From the NCBI GenBank assembly GCA_017455945.1, contig JAFTLM010000071.1, positions 1-16,447 of the forward strand: a stretch of DNA of 16,447 bases. Reading direction: 5' to 3'. This stretch comes from Clostridia bacterium (lineage in GTDB: Bacteria > Bacillota > Clostridia > Oscillospirales > CAG-272). Below the pieces are notes generated by a model, which was given only the letters and a program-made list of their open reading frames with translations, was not told where the DNA came from and searched no databases. The first letter of the stretch is position 1. Each line of letters starts with the position of its first letter. This document shows positions 6,594 through 14,000 of the stretch, piece after piece. The translations under genes were made by a program, and so were the position numbers.

Positions 6594-9500
6594 GCAAACA
6601 CCACTCCTTTCCTCTGTGCGAAAGCACCTGCGGTTGCCATGATTTCGTTGGTGAGTTCGGTAATGTCCTCGCTCGAATAGTTGTTGAAGTTCTGAATGTT
6701 GAGTTGGAGAATGAATCCGCCCTGGTTTGCACCGTCTGCCAGTGAACTGTGTGCGTTCACATCAATATCGCTTGGAAGCGATGTCGAGAGATCTGCAGAG
6801 AGGTCATCAAATACAGAGTTGAGGTCATTCGCCATATGGGTTGCGGAGTCGATAGCCTCACCTGCGGTTTCATCGATACCGCCAGCAAGACCCTCCATCA
6901 TCATGTCACCAATCCACGCCATTTTTCGTGACGGAGAGTGGATACCGAAGAAGTCGCAAATTCCATCCCAAAGGCTCGATGCCCAACCGGAAACCTTATC
7001 CCAAATCCAAGAAGCAAGCCCCTGGATACCTTCCCAAAGACCTCTCACGAGGTTGGCACCAACGTCAACGAAAGAGCCGAGACCGTTCATCAAGGCGCTA
7101 ACAAGCGATGTGATGATTTGGGGAATGGCTTTTACAAGCTCGATGATAATGGCAGGAAGGTTGGTAATCAGCGACATAAAGAGCTTAATGCCCGCGTCGA
7201 TGAACTTGTCGATGCTTCCAAGCAGACCGTTGATGATGCCGTTAATAAGATCGGGCAAACACGCAACGATGCTGATGATGATACGAGGAAGCTCGGTAAT
7301 CAGCGAAACGAGCAACTTGATACCGCACTCGATAATCATAGGAATCATACCGAGTAAGGCATCAATCACGCTTACGATGATATCCGGTACAGCCTGTACA
7401 ATCGTGAAGATGATTTCGGGCAAAGCACCAATCAGCGATGTGATAAGGGTGATACCCGCGTCCACAATCAGCGGAACAGCACCGATGACGGCGTTGATGA
7501 CACCCTCGATAATAATCGGTATTGCGTTTACCACGGTAATTACGATTTCTGGCAGAGCTGCGACAAGCGATGTGATAAGGTGGATGCCCGCCTCGATGAG
7601 AAGAGGTATCGCTCCCATTACCGCCTGCAAGATGCCGTTGATAATAACCGGGATTGCGTTCACGATGGTTTGAATAATCGTGGGCAAAGCTCCGATCAGC
7701 GAGGTGATAAGCTGAATACCCGCATCGATTATCATAGGGATTGCACCAATGACAGCCGTGAGGATGTTATCGATAATTACGGGAATCGCAGCGATGATGG
7801 TCTCGATGATTTCAGGCAAGGCCCCAATCAAAGAGGTAATCAAGGAAATACCTGCATCGATAATAAGGGGGATGGCGTTGATAATCGCTTCAAGGAGTCC
7901 CTTGATGATTTGAGGTATCGCTGCCACGATGGTTTTGATGATTTTCGGCAAAGCACCGATAATCGAAGTGATGAGCTTAACGCCTGCCTGGATAATCTGC
8001 GGAATCGCACCCATAATGAAATTAAGGAGCGACTCTATGAGGCTCGGAAGTGCATCAAGCAGAATCGGTATAGCGTTAAGAATACCTTGTGCCAAAGCCG
8101 TCACCAACTGCAAAGCCGCATCAAGAACCAATGGAAGGTTGTCGATGATGATTTGCACGATTTGTGTGAGGGCTTCTACAATGGCAGGTATCAGTTCCGG
8201 GATTGCCTGGGTAATGCCTTGTACCAAGGTCAGCACCACTTGAATTGCCGTTGTAAGGAGCATCGGCAGATTTTCAATGATACCATTCACCAAACCGAGA
8301 ACGAGCTGTAAAGCACCGTCTGCGATTTGTGGCAAAGCCGAAATCAACGCATTCAAAATCGTAAAGATTATCTGCGTTGCTGAATCGACGATAATAGGGA
8401 GATTATCCACGATGGCTTGACCGAGGGATGTAACCATCGTAACGATAAGGTCAAGCAGTACCGGAAGATGCTCCATAAATACATCGATGACCTTGGGGAT
8501 GATGTCACCGATGACTTCGCCCATCTTGCCGAGGTCGCCTTGTGCGTCCTTGATGCCGTTGGTGAACTCACCGAGTAGACCTACGCCGTCAGAAGCAAGC
8601 TCTGTCAGCACGGGCAAAAGGATGGTGCCGAGAGCGTTTTTCGCTGCCGTAGCACCAACCGAAAGATACTGTAACTGGTCATCAAGGGCACCGTAGGCGT
8701 TGAGGGCTTCGTCACCGAGAACATATCCTGCCTCTTGTGCCTCCTTGCCAAGCTCCGCCATTCGTTCTACACCCGCCTCGATAAGAGGGTTCAGCTCCTG
8801 GGCGGACTTTCCGAGGATTTGCATTGCAAGAGCATCACGCTCGGTTTCGTTTTCCATCGCGCCGAGAGCATCAATGATTTCCCAATACACGGTATCGCTG
8901 TCACGCATATTACCCTCGGCATCATAAACGGCAACGCCGAGTTTTGCATAAGCCTCGGACATCTCGTTCATCTTGGGGGTGACAGGCTGTGAAGCACTCG
9001 CCACATCCGATTGAGCGGTGGCAAGATTTAACTGTGCTTGTTCAAGGGCAATCGCAGCCTTTTGAACCGAAGCAGATGCATCACCGCTTTCCGCAAGAGC
9101 CGTGTTATAGGTTTCCTGGGCAGAGGTGAGTTTGTTTTGTGCCTTCTGCAAGGCAATCGCTGCCTTTTGTGCTTGTTCGGAATCAGCACCGTTCTTTTCA
9201 ACAGCAGCGTTATAAGCAATCTGCGCCGACTCGACACCAAGCATTGCATCCTCGACCGAAGCATAGGCTTTGGATACAGCCGCACCACTTGCCTTGACGG
9301 CTTCATCGTAGGCGATTTGAGCCTTTTCAAGGTTGAGCTGTGCCGTCTGTGCTTTGGCTTCAGCCTTTGCGAGTTTTTCCATATCCACGGTAGCTTCGCC
9401 CGTGACATTGGCAACGGTGGACATCGATTTGATGTTCTTTGCCATGGACTTGGTTAGGGTTTCCGTAGAAACGTCAACAAGCTCGGCAGCGTACATATAC

Positions 9501-10144
9501 TCTTGGAGCTTGTCTGTTGCAATGCCTGTCTGTACCGAAGTGGTGATAACTCCGTCAGCGTAAGCAGCACCCTCGGTTGCCATATCCACCAGGGCTTTTC
9601 CGGCTGCGATGGCGGCGGCAGACACAGCTGCGAAGGCTGCGGTAATGACGGCGGCGGTTGCCTTACAAGCCGTACCAAGACCCTCAAAGGAGGGACCGGC
9701 TTTGTCGGCTTCTTTGGCTGCACCATCGATTTCCTTACCGAACTTATCGGTAGCTTCACCTGCATCTTCCATACCCTCACCGGAGTTTTCGATGGCATCG
9801 TTATTGCTTTTCAGCTCACGTTCCATACCGTTGAGGGCGGCTTCTGCATTGTTAAGCTGTATCTGCCACGCCTGGGTACGCTTATCGTTTTCTCCAAAAG
9901 AGTCGGCAGCGTTTTTGAGGGCGGCACGGAGAACCTCTATTTTCTCCTTTTGGGCATCAATCTGCCTGCCAAGCACCTCGTTTCTGGCGGTGAGAGCTTC
10001 GACCGACTTATCGTTCTTGTCGAACTCTGATTCCACCAGTTTCATTTCCGAACCGAGAACCTTGAAAGATTGGTTAATTTCAGCGAGGGCGTTCTTAAAC
10101 TCCTTCTCGCCTTCAAGTCCAATTTTAAGACCGAAGTCTGCCAT
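6590..10144 (-). CDS. Tail tape measure protein
   Basis: An 1184-residue tape measure protein, which fixes tail length and is ejected with the DNA. Residues about 15-120 are alpha-helical and coiled-coil-like, 160-190 are an Ala-rich hydrophobic segment, and 195-245 plus 397-500 make up a TP901-1-type N-terminal domain (YADGVITTSVQTGIATDKLQ; later YAKLGVAVYDAEGN and NETERDALAMQILGKSAQ). An Ala/Gln-rich coiled-coil segment (about 251-395) is inserted in that domain. Residues about 545-1020 are hydrophobic, with seven 44-residue repeats at 713-1020. The C-terminus has the recurrent tape measure motif FGIHSPSRKMAWIGDMM. The ATG at 10144 has AGGTGG about nine bases upstream. At about 0.15 nm per residue a tail near 175-180 nm would be expected, an estimate from the usual rule. 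Confidence 0.96.
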   Translation of the reverse strand: MADFGLKIGLEGEKEFKNALAEINQSFKVLGSEMKLVESEFDKNDKSVEALTARNEVLGRQIDAQKEKIEVLRAALKNAADSFGENDKRTQAWQIQLNNAEAALNGMERELKSNNDAIENSGEGMEDAGEATDKFGKEIDGAAKEADKAGPSFEGLGTACKATAAVITAAFAAVSAAAIAAGKALVDMATEGAAYADGVITTSVQTGIATDKLQEYMYAAELVDVSTETLTKSMAKNIKSMSTVANVTGEATVDMEKLAKAEAKAQTAQLNLEKAQIAYDEAVKASGAAVSKAYASVEDAMLGVESAQIAYNAAVEKNGADSEQAQKAAIALQKAQNKLTSAQETYNTALAESGDASASVQKAAIALEQAQLNLATAQSDVASASQPVTPKMNEMSEAYAKLGVAVYDAEGNMRDSDTVYWEIIDALGAMENETERDALAMQILGKSAQELNPLIEAGVERMAELGKEAQEAGYVLGDEALNAYGALDDQLQYLSVGATAAKNALGTILLPVLTELASDGVGLLGEFTNGIKDAQGDLGKMGEVIGDIIPKVIDVFMEHLPVLLDLIVTMVTSLGQAIVDNLPIIVDSATQIIFTILNALISALPQIADGALQLVLGLVNGIIENLPMLLTTAIQVVLTLVQGITQAIPELIPAIVEALTQIVQIIIDNLPLVLDAALQLVTALAQGILNAIPILLDALPSLIESLLNFIMGAIPQIIQAGVKLITSIIGALPKIIKTIVAAIPQIIKGLLEAIINAIPLIIDAGISLITSLIGALPEIIETIIAAIPVIIDNILTAVIGAIPMIIDAGIQLITSLIGALPTIIQTIVNAIPVIINGILQAVMGAIPLLIEAGIHLITSLVAALPEIVITVVNAIPIIIEGVINAVIGAVPLIVDAGITLITSLIGALPEIIFTIVQAVPDIIVSVIDALLGMIPMIIECGIKLLVSLITELPRIIISIVACLPDLINGIINGLLGSIDKFIDAGIKLFMSLITNLPAIIIELVKAIPQIITSLVSALMNGLGSFVDVGANLVRGLWEGIQGLASWIWDKVSGWASSLWDGICDFFGIHSPSRKMAWIGDMMMEGLAGGIDETAGEAIDSATHMANDLNSVFDDLSADLSTSLPSDIDVNAHSSLADGANQGGFILQLNIQNFNNYSSEDITELTNEIMATAGAFAQRKGVVFA
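7085..8008 (-). repeat. Seven 44-residue (132-base) repeats in the tape measure
   Basis: Coding repeats at residues 713-756, 757-800, 801-844, 845-888, 889-932, 933-976 and 977-1020. The consensus is AIP-II-AGI-LITSLIGALP-II-TIV-AIP-II--IL-AVIG, where hyphens mark variable residues. The middle copies are most alike and the outer ones (especially the sixth and seventh) decay. The 132-base period is visible directly in the DNA, for example GCGA(T/G)GTGATAAG at 7435, 7567 and 7699 on the plus strand. Each unit divides into four 11-residue steps. Confidence 0.92.
9005..9364 (-). repeat. Ala/Gln-rich coiled-coil repeats in the tape measure
   Basis: Residues 261-380 contain about three and a half copies of a 30-36-residue helical unit built from A-KAQ-L--AQ-AYN-A(V/L), with short SGA, NGADS or SGDAS turns between copies. 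The last two copies are nearly identical around QKAAIAL. The composition predicts long antiparallel helical hairpins or a coiled coil. Confidence 0.85.
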
Positions 10145-10161
10145 TTAACCACCACCTTTCA

Positions 10162-10733
10162 TTAGATTCCGTCCGGGATGATGTCATCGATAAAATGCTC
10201 ACGCTTGGGCTTGGAGATGCCGTTAAATTGCTTGTGGCATTCCCAAAGGTCAAGAAGCAAACCAAAAGGCATCATCCCAACCTCATCAATGGTTAGATGA
10301 AGATGGGCGATGCCGTAGTAAAGCAGTCGAGTAAATAACTCTTCGTCACTTACCCGACCACCACGTTTTTTGGGTCAGCTTCACTCTCAATGTTACGCTT
10401 GGTGCCATTGTAGAGAGCCTCGGTGATAGCGGTCTTATACGATGCGAGATCAGCCGGAACGGTGAGAAGCTCAACCATATCCTCGGTGAGGAGTTCCTTC
10501 TGGTCATCCTTGTGCTTGAGGTTATGGATGAGAAGTGCCTGGTTGGCGAGAAGAGTGATAAGCCATACGATCTCACCGATAGCCATTTCAAAGTTCTCGG
10601 ACTTCATCAGCTTATCTCCAAGGTTCTCAAGACCGCCGTAACGACCTGCGATTTCCTTGGTAGCCTTTGTAGTGAGAACGAGAGTGTATTCGTCACCGCC
10701 GATGACGATTGTTGCTGTTCTGTCAGTAGTCAT
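10162..10733 (-). CDS. Frameshifted tail assembly chaperone (GT-type fusion)
   Basis: A -1 slip at A_AAA_AAC (10365-10371) near the end of the shorter chaperone gene would bypass its TAA and continue for 67 further codons to the TAA at 10162-10164. The deduced product is 190 residues: 123 shared, then a tail starting KRGGRVSDEELFTRLLYYG and ending EHFIDDIIPDGI. The extension contains the helical, Trp/Leu-rich segment MPFGLLLDLWECH typical of T-type extensions and stops 17 bases before the tape measure ATG. In lambda-like and many other siphoviruses such G/GT pairs bind the tape measure and recruit tail tube subunits. The open frame has no good start of its own near its beginning, which favours frameshifting over a separate gene. 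The slip rate cannot be judged from sequence. Confidence 0.88.
10350..10733 (-). CDS. Tail assembly chaperone, short (G-type) product
   Basis: A 127-residue protein between the major tail and tape measure genes, the standard place of the tail assembly chaperone. It opens with a small beta part (TATIVIGGDEYTLVLTTKA) followed by helices (KEIAGRYGGLENLGDKL and EMAIGEIVWLITLLANQAL) and ends at TAA 13 bases after the end of a slippery heptamer. The ATG overlaps the stop of the major tail gene by one base (TAATG), with GGAGGT about nine bases upstream. The short form is expected in excess over the frameshifted form, as in other phages. Confidence 0.92.
   Translation of the reverse strand: MTTDRTATIVIGGDEYTLVLTTKATKEIAGRYGGLENLGDKLMKSENFEMAIGEIVWLITLLANQALLIHNLKHKDDQKELLTEDMVELLTVPADLASYKTAITEALYNGTKRNIESEADPKNVVVG
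10365..10371 (-). promoter_or_regulatory. Programmed -1 ribosomal frameshift site A_AAA_AAC
   Basis: On the minus strand the zero frame reads CCA AAA AAC GTG, so the heptamer is in the exact phase required for tandem slippage of both tRNAs to AAA AAA. The stop in the zero frame follows 13 bases later and the -1 frame stays open for 67 codons. A weak hairpin (GAGT-TATTT-ACTC, 10329-10341) lies about 23 bases downstream, farther than usual for a stimulator, and I see no clear upstream Shine-Dalgarno-like stimulator. Confidence 0.88.
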
Positions 10734-11338
10734 TAGTTAGTACCTCCGCTTGCAGGCTGAGTATAGGTAGGTTCATAGACCTCCTTATACCAGTTGGTGA
10801 TGGTATTTGCACTTACGGTCGCATCTCCCTCGGTGGCTTCAGCCTTCCAAGGATGCTTACCACTTGCATCCGCTTTGTTACGGCGGAGAATTGTGCCTTC
10901 GATAGTAGGCGTGGAGAAGGTGATGCTGTCACCCTTGGTAGCCAGGTTGGTTGCAGGGATACCGAACTTGACTCTGTAGAGCCAGTAATACTTGTATTTG
11001 CCGTTAGCCTTCTTGGCACGGAAGCCTACAGCAACGGGGTCGCCCCCATCCTCTGCAGTGGAAATAACAACACCACCTGCATCGATGGTCGAACCCGTGA
11101 GATCGGAAGCGGTGGCAGCACCGAGGTCATCAATGCCAAGGGAGAGCGTACCACTCTTAAACTCCTTGACGATTTCCGCAGCACCATCGTCCGCATACAG
11201 AGTTGCCTCTGCAAGTTCCACCGAAAGGTCGGCGGTCATAGCCTTTGCCAAGGGAATGGGAGTCTCGTAGGTTTCGTTGCCGTCCTTGTCCTCGGTAATC
11301 TTGGCATAGTAAAGTTTATCAAGACCGATTGTAGCCAT
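10733..11338 (-). CDS. Major tail tube protein, phi13 family
   Basis: A 201-residue tail tube protein. It starts MATIGLDKLYYAKITEDKDG, followed by PIPLAKAMTADLSVELAEA and LYADDGAAEIVKEFKSGTL, the conserved N-terminal layout of phi13-type major tail proteins in which a beta-hairpin and an acidic loop pack between subunits. VAVGFRAKKANGKYKYYWLYRVKFG and DSITFSTPTIEGTI are the later tube strands. The C-terminus (NTITNWYKEVYEPT plus a Pro/Ser/Gly tail) is typical. GGAGG lies about ten bases before the ATG and overlaps the end of the preceding gene. It should polymerise around the tape measure with help from the two chaperone forms encoded next. It has no Ig-like C-terminal extension. Confidence 0.93.
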   Translation of the reverse strand: MATIGLDKLYYAKITEDKDGNETYETPIPLAKAMTADLSVELAEATLYADDGAAEIVKEFKSGTLSLGIDDLGAATASDLTGSTIDAGGVVISTAEDGGDPVAVGFRAKKANGKYKYYWLYRVKFGIPATNLATKGDSITFSTPTIEGTILRRNKADASGKHPWKAEATEGDATVSANTITNWYKEVYEPTYTQPASGGTN

Positions 11339-11343
11339 TGATT

Positions 11344-11685
11344 TTATTCCTCCATTTCATAGTGTTTTGCGACATCGACCACATAATGGTGATATCCTGT
11401 GTCGGCTTCAAAACCGATGTACTGTCTCCCGGTAATGGTGAAGTCCTCGGAGATGAGAAGCCGTATGATTCTGTTTTTGTCCGCACCATAGTTGACTTTG
11501 CTGTACAGAGAGATGCGGGCTTCCTGTACGTCATAGGTTGGGATGTTATCGGCATTCACACCGAAGGTGTCCACAATAGGTACAACCACGATGTACTTGT
11601 CGGGGGCCGTATCCGTGAAGACACCCGTTTCAAGCGGAATGCCGAGTATCCCAAGGGTTGTATTGATATCCGAAAGAACACTCAT
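11344..11685 (-). CDS. Tail terminator/completion-type protein
   Basis: A 113-residue protein between the gp10-like gene and the major tail protein, the usual place of the tail terminator. The layout MSVLSDINTTLGILGIPLETG (helix), KYIVVVPIVDTFGVNADN (strands), EARISLYSK, NRIIRLLISEDFTITGRQYIG (helix and strand) and HHYVVDVAKHYEME fits the small alpha/beta fold of gpU/DUF3168-like terminators that cap the tail tube at the head end. The ATG overlaps the stop of the preceding gene as ATGA. I recognise the family by position and fold pattern, not by a unique motif; it is often annotated only as a minor capsid or hypothetical phage protein. Confidence 0.72.
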   Translation of the reverse strand: MSVLSDINTTLGILGIPLETGVFTDTAPDKYIVVVPIVDTFGVNADNIPTYDVQEARISLYSKVNYGADKNRIIRLLISEDFTITGRQYIGFEADTGYHHYVVDVAKHYEMEE

Positions 11686-12113
11686 ATTTTCTTGATTTCC
11701 TCCTCAAGTTTCTGCTTCATAGCCGCCTCGCAAGCCGATTTAGAGCTTGACTTGGCAGGCTTTAGGAAGGGCTTTGCAGGCTGTCCGTGCCGTCCGTATT
11801 CGAGAATGTTGGCGATTTTGGCGTTGCTGTCACCATCAGAACGAGGCTCGGCAAAACCAATCTTGATGTTGTGGTTACCGTTTCTGTCGACACGAGTCTT
11901 TGTCATGCCAAGGGAGCGTTCAAGCTCACCCGTAGAACGAGAGGCGACCTTCGTGTCCTTGCCGACAACGCCTGAAAGGTTGGTACGGATTTTAGCCAAA
12001 ACCACCTCACCGCCTGCCTCAAGCACACGCTCTGCAATTTAATCGGTGTGTGATCCGAGCTTGGAAAGCTGTTCAAGGAAATCGTCAGGCATTTTGATAT
12101 CGACTTTAGCCAT
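11682..12113 (-). pseudogene. HK97 gp10-like tail component interrupted by in-frame TAA
   Basis: The frame from ATG 12113 to TGA 11682 would encode 143 residues of the HK97 gp10-like family (joining or tail completion between connector and terminator), but codon 25 is TAA (12039-12041). The part before is MAKVDIKMPDDFLEQLSKLG plus SHTD; the part after, in the same frame, continues IAERVLEAGGEVVLAKIR, with the family segments STGELERSLG, NIKIGFAEPRSDGDSNAKIA and EYGRHGQPAKPFLKPA. The ATG overlaps the end of the upstream gene by eight bases and has AAGGTGG upstream. Relatives, as I recall them, have Glu at codon 25, so one G-to-T change (GAA to TAA) explains it. A GTG at 12026 could restart translation of a 114-residue form, but its binding site is weak. 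A sequencing error is also possible. Confidence 0.82.
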
Positions 12114-12441
12114 TCGTTGCCACCACCTTTTTTGCGAGAACCTCGATGTACATACCGCGCCCCTTGACATCCTCCACAGAGGTGATATCGAATTTCTCTC
12201 CATCACAGTAAAGGATGTGGTCGGTGGTAATGGTGACACCGGGGATCATACGAAATCGGAAGAGGTCGGTAGCTTCGGAGAAGGAGGCAAGGTTAGCCCA
12301 ACGCTGTGAGCCGTGCCGTCCCTCTCGGTAAGCACGAACGGAAGCCACACCCTCATAAACGGAAGTGGCGAAGCCCTCTGCATCCTTCACCTTTTTGAAG
12401 ATGCCGAGATCGATAAAGGAGTTCATTTTGCCAAAGCTCAT
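12106..12441 (-). CDS. Head-tail adaptor (SPP1 gp16-like)
   Basis: A 111-residue protein of the small beta-barrel adaptor family (SPP1 gp16/HK97-type head closure). It starts MSFGKMNSFIDLGIFKKVKD, has the SVYEGVASVRAYREGRHGSQRWANLASFSEATDLFRFR block typical of the family in shortened form (SVYEGVASVRAY then RWANLASFSEATDLFRFR), then GVTITTDHILYCDGEKFDI and a closing GRGMYIEVLAKKV. The ATG at 12441 is chosen over an upstream open frame because GGAAGGTG precedes it and it begins one base after the preceding stop. It should sit under the gp6-like connector ring and close the portal channel. Confidence 0.87.
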   Translation of the reverse strand: MSFGKMNSFIDLGIFKKVKDAEGFATSVYEGVASVRAYREGRHGSQRWANLASFSEATDLFRFRMIPGVTITTDHILYCDGEKFDITSVEDVKGRGMYIEVLAKKVVATNG

Positions 12442-12442
12442 A

Positions 12443-12754
12443 TCACACCTTCCAATCTCGGTCAAGGCGAAGGAGCAGATTGACCGTGTTCCATACTTGA
12501 GTAGCCGCCTGGGGGTTATCTGCAAAGAAACCGCCTGTGCTACCATCACGTGACTCATAAAAATGAGAAGCAAGCATAATCACGGCTTGCTCTGTGGTGG
12601 CGGGCATAGCGGTTTCTTTGTATGTCCCTTCGGGAATGTGCTGATAGCTTTCTGCGTAAGCAATGGCGGCGGTGAGGTAGCCTTTCAGAAGAGCGTCGTC
12701 AGCCGAATGTTCAATGATAAGGTTTTGCTTGAGCTTCAAAAGCAAGGATTCCAT
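12443..12754 (-). CDS. Head-tail connector, gp6-like
   Basis: A 103-residue all-helical protein of the gp6-like connector family that forms a ring below the portal. It shows the family pattern ESLLLKLKQNLIIEHSADDA, LLKGYLTAAIAYAESYQ, the TTEQAVIMLASHFYESRDG helix and a C-terminal VNLLLRLDRDW. The ATG at 12754 is preferred over GTG at 12763 because the strong GGAGGTGA (12760-12767) is eight bases from the ATG when measured from GGAGG and would overlap the GTG. It lies between capsid and adaptor genes, as usual. Confidence 0.88.
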   Translation of the reverse strand: MESLLLKLKQNLIIEHSADDALLKGYLTAAIAYAESYQHIPEGTYKETAMPATTEQAVIMLASHFYESRDGSTGGFFADNPQAATQVWNTVNLLLRLDRDWKV

Positions 12755-12759
12755 CACCG

Positions 12760-12767
12760 TCACCTCC
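12760..12767 (-). promoter_or_regulatory. Ribosome binding site deciding the connector start
   Basis: Reads GGAGGTGA on the minus strand, an eight-base match to the 16S 3' end. It covers the alternative GTG codon at 12761-12763, so the ATG at 12754 is the likely start. Confidence 0.75.
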
Positions 12768-12775
12768 CTTCTCTA

Positions 12776-13984
12776 TTAGGTGCCGGAGGTCGTGCCCTTC
12801 ATCTGAAGGACCTTGATACCCTCGGGAACAACTACTCTTGCGTCAAGGCGCTTGGAAGCAAGGAAACCAACCTGACCGTTAGCGGCATAGAGCTCGTTAA
12901 GGCGCTTGAAGGTAATGCCCTCACGGTCGCCGATCCAGTACTTACGGAAATCACCGAATGCCACAGGCTTAGCACCGCCAGCCACGATAGGCATATAAGG
13001 AGTGGTAATTACCTGCTTGCCAAGAAGAGTATCGGGAGTGCCGTCCTTAAGACCAGTCTGCCAGATATACTGACCATTGGAATCCTTAAGGGTACGGATC
13101 TGTGCAACGGTGGCGTCGTTAAGAATCCAAACAGCGTTGGTTCTGTAAGGACCGCGAAGCGAATAGTAAAGCTTGATGAGCTCGTCAGCGGTAATAGCAG
13201 TTGCGGAAGCGGTAGTTACACCAACCTCAGCACCCTCGGTGTTGTGAAGGATACCGAAGGGCTTGCCTACACCGTCACCGGTGATGAATGCCTCCTCCTC
13301 TGCCTCGCCCATTCTGGCAGCAAACTCTGCACGGAAGTGAGCCTCAAGGTCAAAGGCAGAATCATTAAGAAGCTCGTCGGATACCTTGATGAGAGCAGTA
13401 AGCTTGTGAGCACCAATGTTCTTCTGACCGAAGGTTTCGTTGGTTTCAGCAATAGTCTCGCCCTCGTCAGTCCAGGCGGCCTTTGCCTTGGTCTCAAGAA
13501 CGGGAATCTTGTGAGAACCGGAAGCGGTCTTGAACACGTGTGCAAGCTTACGAATTACCATCGTATCGTTAAGGGTCTGCACAAGGTTCTTCTCAAAGGT
13601 ATCGGGAACAAGATAGCCGCCATCGGTATCGGGGGTAAGAGTAAGAGCGTTTCTTACAATACCGCCGGGAGCAGTACGCATCGTGTTCCAGAATGCAGTC
13701 TTGTAGTTTTCGGAGTCTCTTCCGGTCTTCATATCCGTTGCCACTGCATCAGGCTTTGCGGTAATGGGAGTTCTGGTAGCCTTGGACATCTCTGCATCCA
13801 TGGTCTCAAGTCTCTCAAGACGAGAAATCTCCTTGCTGAGATCCGTGATCTCAGTTTCCATGCGAGAATAGACAGCATCGTCCTCTGCGGAAAGAGTGCC
13901 CCTCTCGGTTCTGTGGGAGTCAAGATAAGCCTTAGCAGCCTCCCACGCTTTTGCACGCTTGGTGCGAAGTTCAGTAATAGTCAT
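12776..13984 (-). CDS. Major capsid protein, HK97 fold
   Basis: A 402-residue HK97-family major capsid precursor. Residues 1 to about 110 form a charged, helical delta (scaffolding) domain with a coiled coil around 41-66 (METEITDLSKEISRLERLE). The mature shell domain begins near residue 112: ALTLTPDTDGGYLVPDTFEK is the typical start of the N-arm, followed by IRKLAHVFKTASGSHKIPV, AAWTDEGETIAETNETFGQ (E-loop region), LTALIKVSDELLNDSAFDLE and EEAFITGDGVGKPFGIL. The C-terminal part has the A-domain segments ADELIKLYYSLRG and VAFGDFRKYWIGDREG. The neighbouring ClpP-like protease is expected to remove the delta domain; the cut site near 105-115 is inferred. AGGAGG lies eight bases before the ATG. 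Confidence 0.97.
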   Translation of the reverse strand: MTITELRTKRAKAWEAAKAYLDSHRTERGTLSAEDDAVYSRMETEITDLSKEISRLERLETMDAEMSKATRTPITAKPDAVATDMKTGRDSENYKTAFWNTMRTAPGGIVRNALTLTPDTDGGYLVPDTFEKNLVQTLNDTMVIRKLAHVFKTASGSHKIPVLETKAKAAWTDEGETIAETNETFGQKNIGAHKLTALIKVSDELLNDSAFDLEAHFRAEFAARMGEAEEEAFITGDGVGKPFGILHNTEGAEVGVTTASATAITADELIKLYYSLRGPYRTNAVWILNDATVAQIRTLKDSNGQYIWQTGLKDGTPDTLLGKQVITTPYMPIVAGGAKPVAFGDFRKYWIGDREGITFKRLNELYAANGQVGFLASKRLDARVVVPEGIKVLQMKGTTSGT

Positions 13985-14000
13985 TGTGTTTTCCTCCTGT

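Noticed and set aside
7085..8008. Regular 132-base period as a CRISPR or noncoding repeat array
   Set aside because: The units are contiguous, without spacers, keep the reading frame and are conserved mainly as protein.
6696..8311. Long plus-strand open frames opposite the tape measure
   Set aside because: Their repetitive Asp/Arg/Asn or Met/Ile/Ser content is the mirror of the 132-base coding repeats; no ribosome binding site or domain supports them.
10329..10341. GAGT-TATTT-ACTC hairpin as frameshift stimulator or terminator
   Set aside because: Only four base pairs, about 23 bases from the slippery site, without a T-run; too weak for either role.
11682..12113. Stop codon reassignment (TAA or TAG read as an amino acid)
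   Set aside because: TAA is the natural stop of 11 genes here and no gene needs TAG read through, so the standard bacterial code applies. Absence of TAG stops among 18 gene ends is common.
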